In this document: one piece after another, positions 1-5,810 of the stretch
Numbering within the stretch: the stretch's first letter is position 1
How the letters are laid out: each line of letters begins with the position of its first letter
Source: Comamonadaceae bacterium
GTDB lineage: Bacteria > Pseudomonadota > Gammaproteobacteria > Burkholderiales > Burkholderiaceae_C
DNA length: 10,452 nucleotides
Direction of reading: 5' to 3'
NCBI GenBank assembly: GCA_013298415.1
Contig: JAAFHN010000060.1
Location: 1 to 10,452, forward strand
Notes under the pieces: generated by a model
The model's input: the letters and a program-made list of their open reading frames with translations, nothing else
Databases searched by the model: none
Told to the model about the DNA's origin: nothing
Made by a program: the position numbers and the translations under genes

Positions 1-814
1 TGTCTGCATATGCAGGGTTGCGGATGGTGGTGCCGAGGGCTTTGGCGGTGCCGTCGGCATTCATGAAATAGGCGGTGGCGTCGGGGTCTCGGAGCAGATT
101 CGTTCGGTTCAGTGCAATCGCATCTGCCATGCGGCCGCTGATGCGAAAGCCATCGTTTGCCAATCGCATGCCGTCGTTGAAAAGCCCTCCCCAAGGCAGC
201 ACGCCGTGTTCACGGTGCGCCATCTCAAGCATGCGCATGGCGCCAGGGGTGCCCACGCTGCGGCCAGAGGCGCGGGCATTGGGCTGGGGCGCGCCGGTGG
301 CGGCCGTGTCGCCAATCCAGCGCAGGTAGTTTTCTGTGGCGGCGGCAGGCGCGGTTTCGCGGCCGTCGTAGCTGGCGAGCTCTTTGGTTGTGGCGTTGTA
401 GTGCAGCATGAATGCCCCCCCGCCAATGCCAGAAGATTGCGGCTCCACCAAGCCCAGCACGGCTTGCACAGCCACGGCCGCGTCGATGGCTGACCCGCCC
501 GCGCGCAGGATCGCGCAGCCGGCAGCGGATGCGTGCGGATTGGCCGTCACCACCATGTATTTCTGCGCCATCACTGGCTGCTTGCCCAGCTTGTAGCCGG
601 AAGAAGCCTCAGGCAGCGTGGGATCTCCCGGCACGCCCGAGCCCACCACCACGGTGGAAGTGCCTGCCGCCAGCTGGCAGGCCAAATCTGGCGCGGCAGT
701 CGGCGAGGGTGCAATCACATCGGAGGCAGACCCGCAGGCTGCCAAAAGGCCGATCCACGCCAGCAATATAGGGCTGCGCCACGCGCGCAAGGGGGGCAGG
801 TTGAAATTCGTCAC
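1..814 (-). CDS. ggt: Gamma-glutamyltransferase, N-terminal part, lipoprotein form (runs off the left edge)
   Basis: Gamma-glutamyltransferase hydrolyses or transfers the gamma-glutamyl group of glutathione and related peptides; the family is exported and self-cleaves into two subunits. The 271 codons seen cover the signal and the first part of the large subunit. Reading from the GTG at 814, a hydrophobic stretch ends in L-A-A-C (Cys27), a good lipobox, so the protein is predicted to be a lipoprotein. Family hallmarks follow: ANPHASAAGCAILRAGG, then SAIDAAVAVQAVLG, then VEPQSSGIGGGAFMLHY, then a YDGRETAP block. The self-processing threonine and the small subunit lie beyond the window. No ATG lies upstream in frame, and the ribosome site before the GTG is weak (GGACTGGA), so the start is less sure than the identity. 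The gene is divergent from the lipoprotein gene at 1000. Confidence 0.93.
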   Translation of the reverse strand, partial: MTNFNLPPLRAWRSPILLAWIGLLAACGSASDVIAPSPTAAPDLACQLAAGTSTVVVGSGVPGDPTLPEASSGYKLGKQPVMAQKYMVVTANPHASAAGCAILRAGGSAIDAAVAVQAVLGLVEPQSSGIGGGAFMLHYNATTKELASYDGRETAPAAATENYLRWIGDTAATGAPQPNARASGRSVGTPGAMRMLEMAHREHGVLPWGGLFNDGMRLANDGFRISGRMADAIALNRTNLLRDPDATAYFMNADGTAKALGTTIRNPAYAD

Positions 815-999
815 GGTTGTCCAGTCCAAAAGCAAGATGCGGCTTGAATTGTGTGACGAACACGCTGAATGTCAACAAATCTCGGTATTTATGGGGATGC
901 GCTGGCGTAAGCGTTTACGTATAGTTTCGAAATGTGACGGCGCAGCTGTCGGCCATCGGGCCTGCGTGCGCAGGATCTGGCATCACGCAGAAGGCATTT
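815..999. promoter_or_regulatory. Divergent intergenic region between ggt and the Lcl_C lipoprotein gene
   Basis: This 185-bp gap must hold the start signals of both flanking genes, since they point away from each other. It contains a small inverted repeat, CGTAA-GCGT-TTACG, at 906-919, directly followed by TATAGT at 920-925, which could be a -10 element reading rightwards. I could not pair it with a good -35 hexamer, so no promoter is claimed as certain. The inverted repeat could be an operator or chance. Confidence 0.35.
989..994 (+). promoter_or_regulatory. Ribosome binding site that sets the start at 1000
   Basis: AGAAGG lies 5 bases before the ATG at 1000. It decides that start over the longer open frame that reaches back to a GTG at 934, whose extra 22 residues would sit in front of an otherwise perfect lipoprotein signal peptide. 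Confidence 0.75.
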
Positions 1000-3900
1000 A
1001 TGCAAAACGTTTGGAGCAAGCAAACCATCAAATTGGCATCGCTGGCGGTGCTGTTCGCGGTAGCCGCTGGTGGCATAACAGGCTGCGGCGGTGGAGGCGG
1101 GGGTAGCCCCGCGCCAGCGCCCATTGCCACGCCGCCAACCCCTCCCGCCACGCCGCCGGTCACGCCACCGCCGCCGCCCACAGATCCGCTTGCCCCCCAA
1201 ACTTCGGTCACCGGGGACTCCGCTACCGCCACCTTCGACGTGGCCGCCGTTGATGTGGGCGGCACCGGCGGCGATTCCGGCTCAGGCGGCGATGCAGGCG
1301 ATGGCGCACCGATCAAGCGCGCGCGAGTCATCGTGACCGACCGCAACGGCCAGGAGCGCGTAGGCCAAACGAACGACAACGGCAGCTACTTCATCCGATT
1401 CCCGAGCACTTTCCAAGCCCCCATCGTCACACGCGTGATCACCCCTGGTGGTGTGGTGTTCACATCAGCCAGCGGCGAAGCACCTGCGCCCAACAAAGTG
1501 CTGCGCATCAACGTGAACCCGCTCACCGACAAAATCGTGAGCGACAGCCTGCCCGCAGCAGTGCGTGGCACCGACAAATCCTTCAACGGCGCAGATGTAG
1601 ACGCCGCCCGGCTCACCACGGCCACCAACGATCTCGTGAGCAGCGTGCGAGCCGCGCTCGGCTCAGCAGGCGTGTCAGGCGTCAGCGGCGCGGCCACGCA
1701 GTTTGATCCGGTGAAATCGATCTACAAGTACGATGGCACAGGCGTGGATGCAGTGCTCGAATCCCTCACCCACACGAGAAACCCCAATACCGGGGCCACC
1801 GAGCTGAGAGCCAAGCTCGCAGGCGTGCAAGTGGATGCCAATGGTGCTCCCCAGCCAGTGCTCGTCACCAGCGCCTCGCCGCTGGCCACAAGCCAAGTGG
1901 CCCTGCCCACCAACCCAGCGCTCACCTTCGGCAAGATCAATGCATGGGTAAACCACGTGAACGCCTGCTTGGGCGTCGCGACCACACCCACGCCCACTGC
2001 CGCCTGCGACCCCGCCGTGGGCCGGATCTGGGTGGCAACAGACTACATGCACAGCAGCCGCGATCTCAAAGAAGACCTGCGCAGTTTGTATTCCAACGGT
2101 ACCACCACCTTGCCCACTCACATCCAAGGCTCTGCGCTGCGCAACCCCGTGATCCTGGGCTTCCTGCGCTATCCGGGCAGCACCAGCGACGATGCGGCCG
2201 TGGTCGAAGTCACCATCCGCCAGCCAGGCACTGGCGCGTTAGACGGCTCGCGCACCACGCCCATCGAATACCCCAAGATCTTGGTCTTCAAGCGCGACGA
2301 CACCCTGACTCAGGCCGTAGCCACCAATTGGATCTTGCAAGGCAACATGCGTGCTTTCGACGCATCGGTGAGCACCCGCATGGTGCGCAGAGAGCAAGCC
2401 AACCCCGCGATGCAGGCCGATGTGGCGGGGCAAAGCCCCAGCCGCTTGGAGCCGTCGGTGCAACTCAGCTTCCAACGCAGCCGTTTCAACCCGACAACGA
2501 GAAGTTACCAAGACGCTGGCGTGCGCGCGATTCGCGTCAAAGGGCCCGGGCTCCCGGGTGCGGGTGTCGTGTTGGCACCCTCCACGGTTCAAGGTGTTAC
2601 AGCGCTTGCCTTGCTCAACAAAACAGGAACCGTACCTGGCACAGCAGTCACCACCAGCAGCAGCGGCAACTCAATTGCGCTGAATTGGTCGAGCTTGAGT
2701 GGCGGCTCCTTGCAAACCGCATGGCCGGGCTCAGCCCTGAGCTATGTGGACTCTCCCCTCACAGATTTTGGACCAGTGAGTATGTTTGCGCGTTACACGG
2801 TGGAAGTGTTCAACACCTCAAGCGCCAACACCACAACGCCAGACGCCAGCTTCGGCGTCAACAATCTGAGTGACGTACCCGCCCCTGGCATTGCGGCTCG
2901 CTTGCCGGTACACGATCTGTCACCTTCTGCCAGCGTGGTAACTGCGCCTGCGCCTGCCATTGCGGCCTCAGCAGGCAACGGCCTGACCGTGCGCTGGAAC
3001 AACAACCCCAGCGCCACGCCGGTGCGGCGCGTCACGATCCTTGGCCAAGCCCTACCCAGCGCGACTATCGACCAAGGCGCGAGTGTGGACAACTACTTCG
3101 TGGTCGGCTCTCAGCTCACCTCGCAGTTTGTAGCCACGCCCTTTGGTTTGCCTGAGTTGCGATTGAACAACGCCAATGACTTCCGCCAAGTCTCGGTTTG
3201 GAGCAGGCCAGGGCGCATGGATGTGCAGCAGATATTGGCTTGGAGCAATCCGAGTGTGTCGGCAATTCTGGGGACAGGGGCGAGTGTCACCAATAATTCC
3301 GCGCCCCTGGCTGGTCAGTCGGTCACTTTTCGCATGACCCAAACGCCCGTGATTGCCTACGCCAACGGTGTCACCGAGACTGTTGCGATCAGCTGGTTGG
3401 CCAATGGTCAATTCATCGGCGCGGGGTTGATCTACGTACACACATTTATCAGTCCAGGCACCTACTTCGTCACAGCTAACGGCGCCACTTCGGGCGGGGT
3501 GACACGCACTTGGACGGGATCGATACCGGTGGAGGTGGCCGGGGCGCCGCTCGCCCTGCCAAGCACCGGCCAACAGCCGCGCCTCACGCCCTCTGGCATC
3601 ACCGCCAGCCAGTGCTACCAAGCGGGCAGCGATACCTTGGTGGCGTGCAGCAGCGCAGGCGCGCTCGCCTTGAACTCGCAGCAAGACGGCCACCGCGCAG
3701 CGCTTTCCACCATGAGCTACAGCCAAGTGGGCAGCTTCCCCATCACGAGCTGCGTGAGAGACAACATCACAGGGCTGATTTGGGAGGGGAAGGAGGCGAG
3801 TGGGTTGCGGGCGGGGAGCAGCTTTTACACGAATTACGACAGCGCTACCAGCGCACAGCTTGCTAACGGGGGTATCCCTAGCCTGGCGCAAATCAACGCG

Positions 3901-4200
3901 GCCACCAACAGCGTCGGCTACGTGAACTATGTCAACAGCATCGCGCTGTGTGGGTTCACCGATTGGCGTATGCCCGCTGCAGAAGAGCTACAAAGCATTG
4001 TGGATTACGGCAAGCAGCCAGGCGCGGGGCCAGCTCTGAATGCTGCTTCGTTCCCGAATACGGTGAGTGCAATTTATTGGTCGCCCAACGAGGGATCTGT
4101 TTCTCAAAATGCTTGGGTAGTGGGATTTGACAATGGCAGCGTCGGCAACGCGCCGCGCTTTTTCCAGCTGAGTCTTCGCTTGGTGCGTGCCGGTCAGTGA
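1000..4200 (+). CDS. Large multidomain lipoprotein with C-terminal DUF1566 (Lcl_C) domain
   Basis: A 1066-residue exported protein of unknown function. Seen: a signal peptide with lipobox I-T-G-C (Cys29), a run of six Gly, a Pro/Thr-rich linker (about 37-63), then an Asp/Gly-rich strip leading into a carboxypeptidase-regulatory-like beta repeat (about 103-135, with VIVTDRNG and TNDNGSYF). A long middle part (about 150-760) matches no domain I can name. Residues about 764-847 look like a PKD-type beta sandwich. The C-terminus (about 870-1066) is a DUF1566/Lcl_C domain: NITGLIWEG near 921, a CGF-DWRMP block near 985-992, YWS near 1026-1028 and a final LRLVRAGQ. Lcl_C is named after the C-terminal domain of the Legionella collagen-like adhesin, so surface binding or adhesion is a reasonable guess only. 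A second Lcl_C-type gene follows downstream. The domain calls are from motif memory, not a profile search. Confidence 0.85.
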   Translation: MQNVWSKQTIKLASLAVLFAVAAGGITGCGGGGGGSPAPAPIATPPTPPATPPVTPPPPPTDPLAPQTSVTGDSATATFDVAAVDVGGTGGDSGSGGDAGDGAPIKRARVIVTDRNGQERVGQTNDNGSYFIRFPSTFQAPIVTRVITPGGVVFTSASGEAPAPNKVLRINVNPLTDKIVSDSLPAAVRGTDKSFNGADVDAARLTTATNDLVSSVRAALGSAGVSGVSGAATQFDPVKSIYKYDGTGVDAVLESLTHTRNPNTGATELRAKLAGVQVDANGAPQPVLVTSASPLATSQVALPTNPALTFGKINAWVNHVNACLGVATTPTPTAACDPAVGRIWVATDYMHSSRDLKEDLRSLYSNGTTTLPTHIQGSALRNPVILGFLRYPGSTSDDAAVVEVTIRQPGTGALDGSRTTPIEYPKILVFKRDDTLTQAVATNWILQGNMRAFDASVSTRMVRREQANPAMQADVAGQSPSRLEPSVQLSFQRSRFNPTTRSYQDAGVRAIRVKGPGLPGAGVVLAPSTVQGVTALALLNKTGTVPGTAVTTSSSGNSIALNWSSLSGGSLQTAWPGSALSYVDSPLTDFGPVSMFARYTVEVFNTSSANTTTPDASFGVNNLSDVPAPGIAARLPVHDLSPSASVVTAPAPAIAASAGNGLTVRWNNNPSATPVRRVTILGQALPSATIDQGASVDNYFVVGSQLTSQFVATPFGLPELRLNNANDFRQVSVWSRPGRMDVQQILAWSNPSVSAILGTGASVTNNSAPLAGQSVTFRMTQTPVIAYANGVTETVAISWLANGQFIGAGLIYVHTFISPGTYFVTANGATSGGVTRTWTGSIPVEVAGAPLALPSTGQQPRLTPSGITASQCYQAGSDTLVACSSAGALALNSQQDGHRAALSTMSYSQVGSFPITSCVRDNITGLIWEGKEASGLRAGSSFYTNYDSATSAQLANGGIPSLAQINAATNSVGYVNYVNSIALCGFTDWRMPAAEELQSIVDYGKQPGAGPALNAASFPNTVSAIYWSPNEGSVSQNAWVVGFDNGSVGNAPRFFQLSLRLVRAGQ

Positions 4201-4428
4201 CATTGCTTGACGCGCCATAGGTTTGTCGCATTCCGCAGTGCGCCTCGGTCAATTGACAACGATGTCCGGCTTCTGTTGTTGCGTGCCGGTCGCGTTTATC
4301 GCAATGCACCTCACACCGTCCGTTCAAAGGGCCGCAACGTCCAACGTTCGCTTCAGTTCTTCGGGCGCAGGCTTACTTCCTCTTGTGCGCGTCCGCTCCA
4401 ACTTCACTCTTCCCGGAAAGGCTAAACC
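4201..4428. other. 228-bp gap between the two Lcl_C genes
   Basis: No gene is supported here; open frames in it have no recognisable protein. It holds a perfect 10-bp palindrome GTCAATTGAC (4248-4257), a weak inverted pair CCGGC/GCCGG (4266-4270 and 4285-4289, 14-base loop, no T tract) and AACGT-CCA-ACGTT (4336-4348). No convincing terminator for the upstream gene was found, so read-through into the downstream gene is possible. A separate promoter for it is equally possible given the gap length. Confidence 0.4.
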
Positions 4429-4902
4429 ATGAAATCGCTCTCGATTCAAACGCCCATCGTGTTGGCCCTTGGCTCTGTCGCAATGTTTTTGTGCGCACAT
4501 GCGCAGGCCGCATGTCCCAGCAACGCCAGCCGCTTCGCGGTCAATGCTGCGGAGGTGACCGATACCGCCACCGGTCTGATTTGGCAGCGATGTAGCGCAG
4601 GCCAAAGCTGGACCGGCACTGCTTGTAGCGGAAGCCCGAGCACGTTCTCGCATGAGCAAGCTCTTGAGTACGCACGAAACAATTTTGGTGGCCAAGGTTG
4701 GCGCTTGCCGGATGTGAAGGCTCTCTCAAGTTTGGTGGATCGAGGGTGCTCAAACCCCAGCATAAGTGGGGTCGCGTTCCCCGGCACGGCCCTTGGGCGC
4801 TCCAGTACGGCATGGACCGTGGACTTTGTCAGTGGCGCCGTGGGCGCTTCCAGCAGCCGGAACGTGCCCAGTTACGTCCGCTTGGTGCGAAACAGTCCGT
4901 GA
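4429..4902 (+). CDS. Small exported DUF1566 (Lcl_C)-type protein
   Basis: A 157-residue protein, essentially a signal peptide plus one Lcl_C-type domain; function unknown. The start is backed by GGAAAG at 4415-4420, 8 bases before the ATG. The signal peptide has a K near the N-terminus, a hydrophobic core and A-Q-A before a predicted cut at residue 27/28. The domain shows VTDTATGLIWQRCS (43-56), an A-L-E-Y helix, GWRLPDVKAL (90-99), a CSNPSI segment (107-112), AFPGT (116-120), AWTVDF (128-133) and the closing SYVRLVR. Four cysteines (29, 55, 66, 107) could form disulfides in the periplasm. Oddly, the aromatic Y/F-W-S motif that normally follows FPNT is missing: the chain goes from AFPGT through seven residues straight to AWTVDF. 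It is co-directional with the larger Lcl_C lipoprotein, so a shared role is plausible but unproven. Confidence 0.85.
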   Translation: MKSLSIQTPIVLALGSVAMFLCAHAQAACPSNASRFAVNAAEVTDTATGLIWQRCSAGQSWTGTACSGSPSTFSHEQALEYARNNFGGQGWRLPDVKALSSLVDRGCSNPSISGVAFPGTALGRSSTAWTVDFVSGAVGASSSRNVPSYVRLVRNSP

Positions 4903-5001
4903 ACGGCGTCTACGCAAGCCGGCCAACGGTACAGTCGTGGCGGGCTCAGATCTCCCGCTTCCCGCTTTTCGGGGATGCGTGTGCATGTGTTGGTTCAAGC
5001 A

Positions 5002-5100
5002 TTGCAATGCTGTATATGTAAATCAAAAAGCATAGCAAAAAAGTAAGTAAATGCCCGAATAAAGCGGCTCTTTTTCATTAAGAGTGGCTGCAATAGCCGC
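5002..5100 (+). repeat. Direct repeat copy A (99 bp)
   Basis: Aligned without gaps to 5604-5702, 72 of 99 positions match by hand count. The most conserved blocks are TTGCAATGC at the left end, CATAGCA in the middle and AAAGCGGCTCTTT toward the right. Its right end can fold: GCGGCT (5064-5069) with AGCCGC (5095-5100), and CTCTT with AAGAG inside. The left half is very AT-rich compared with the neighbouring genes. It resembles interspersed intergenic repeats that I recall from Comamonadaceae genomes, but I cannot confirm family membership here. Confidence 0.7.
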
Positions 5101-5135
5101 GTCTCGAGCATGGGCACAACCAGTATGTGCGAGAG

Positions 5136-5160
5136 CATGGGGTCACACCTTAAATTTAAA
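5136..5160. repeat. Possible relic of a REP/RAYT-type element end
   Basis: The stretch begins ATGGGGTCACACC and continues into the palindrome TTAAATTTAA. Sequences of the form TGGGGTCAgacc followed by an AT-rich part often occur at the ends of REP-associated tyrosine transposase elements. No transposase gene is present, and the likeness is from memory, so this is a tentative call. Confidence 0.2.
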
Positions 5161-5276
5161 GCCCGCTTCATTTCTCAACCCCAAAATGGCCCGCGCCCGT
5201 CACTTTGATCTCGCAGACGTGCGCCCGCCGAAAGCTCAAGTCGGACGCTGAAATCCAAGACTCCAATGCCCGCTCA

Positions 5277-5525
5277 TTACGGCAATTCGTCTCCGGGCCG
5301 CGGTGGCTCACCGTTTTGGCGGTTCAGGATTTTGTCGATGGCATCGGGTTTGGCGCGAGCTGCTCGCTCTTGAAAAAACTTGGCCGTGCTCAGCACTGAG
5401 AGTTTTTCAGCCACGGCGGTCGCAACAAATTGGTTCATGCTGATGCCCTCGGTGCGGGCCATGTTCTCGGCGGCGGCTTTGATGGAGCGCGGCAAGCGCA
5501 GCGGATAGGTTGCGGTGTCAGCCAT
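5277..5525 (-). CDS. Ribbon-helix-helix antitoxin-like DNA-binding protein, no partner toxin seen
   Basis: An 82-residue protein of the ribbon-helix-helix type, often annotated as HicB/CopG-family antitoxin. Such proteins bind DNA as dimers and usually repress their own operon and neutralise a toxin. Seen: a beta strand TYPLRLP (6-12), helix one (about 14-27), the turn EGIS, helix two starting MNQFVATAVAEK (30-41), and a tail with an FFQERAARA helix and a PPRPGDELP end that I associate with this family. Start: the ATG at 5525 has GGAG nine bases upstream; a longer frame reaching 5609 adds 28 residues with no family likeness. No RelE/ParE, PIN or HicA-like toxin gene lies on either side. The gene sits between the two 99-bp repeats (5002-5100 and 5604-5702), which suggests a transferred or rearranged module. 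Confidence 0.8.
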   Translation of the reverse strand: MADTATYPLRLPRSIKAAAENMARTEGISMNQFVATAVAEKLSVLSTAKFFQERAARAKPDAIDKILNRQNGEPPRPGDELP

Positions 5526-5603
5526 TTGAGGATTCTCCAAAATTTGCGTTGATTCGAACGCGCGGCAAGGCCTCACGCGGACGCCACAAGTCGATACGAA
5601 GTC

Positions 5604-5702
5604 TTGCAATGCAACATCTCTGAACCAAAAAACATAGCAACAAATCTAGCAAATATCAGGACAAAGCGGCTCTTTTGCACCAAAAATGGCGACAAGAGCC
5701 CC
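5604..5702 (+). repeat. Direct repeat copy B (99 bp)
   Basis: Second copy of the repeat at 5002-5100, same orientation, offset 602 bp, 72 of 99 positions identical without gaps. The right end forms a better hairpin than copy A: GGCTCTT (5669-5675) can pair with AAGAGCC (5694-5700), and the stem extends imperfectly inward around an A-rich loop. Similarity stops at about both ends. The copy lies 78 bp upstream of the antitoxin-like gene and may carry its promoter. Confidence 0.7.
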
Positions 5703-5730
5703 AGCTCAGCTCCGCAGGCACCGGGGACCC

Positions 5731-5764
5731 AAAAAGCGCACTGACCTGAACCCGCCGGTCAGCG
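5731..5764 (-). terminator. Likely Rho-independent terminator of the S9 peptidase gene
   Basis: Read on the minus strand, CTGACC (5762-5757) pairs with GGTCAG (5746-5741) around a 10-base loop, and the stem extends by a G-U and a C-G pair to 8 bp. A run of five T follows after three bases (5735-5731). It lies 47 bp past the stop codon of the peptidase gene in the right direction. Confidence 0.5.
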
Positions 5765-5810
5765 ACCTCTCCCTCGGCCACCGCTCGGCCGCTTTCAACG
5801 CCCGAACCCG

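Larger units (their letters stand above)
4903..5276. other. Non-coding stretch with repeat copy A and mobile-element-like sequence
   Basis: No gene is supported in these 374 bases. The first 100 bases are GC-rich with a small CCCG/CGGG hairpin (4961-4974) lacking a T tract. From about 5002 the sequence becomes AT-rich and holds repeat copy A. At 5102-5135 an imperfect stem (TCTC and GCACA pairing with TGTGC-GAGA) precedes ATGGGGTCACACC. On the minus strand, just past the antitoxin stop, a frame of about 35 codons stays open from 5275 to about 5170 without a start; it may be a decayed gene end or chance. Confidence 0.5.

Noticed and set aside
609..878. Minus-strand open frame of 89 codons overlapping the ggt start
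   Set aside because: It is out of frame with ggt, whose protein matches the family clearly; this is a shadow frame.
934..999. GTG start at 934 for the large lipoprotein
   Set aside because: It would place 22 unrelated residues before a perfect lipoprotein signal peptide, while the ATG at 1000 has a good ribosome site.
4184..4310. 12-bp direct repeat TGCGTGCCGGTC at 4184 and 4280, followed by loosely similar bases
   Set aside because: The similarity beyond 12 bases is too weak and gapped to claim a duplication; chance in GC-rich DNA is likely.
4961..4974. CCCG/CGGG hairpin as terminator of the small Lcl_C gene
   Set aside because: The stem is only about four to five pairs and no T tract follows.
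4201..5702. Integron attC sites or a gene cassette in the narrow sense
   Set aside because: No GTTRRRY/RYYYAAC core pair fits the repeats or the 4201-4428 gap, and no integrase gene is present.
5604..5702. Sigma-70 promoter within repeat copy B for the antitoxin-like gene
   Set aside because: TTGCTA is present on the minus strand, but the hexamer 16 bases further (GATGTT) matches poorly; it remains possible but unsupported.
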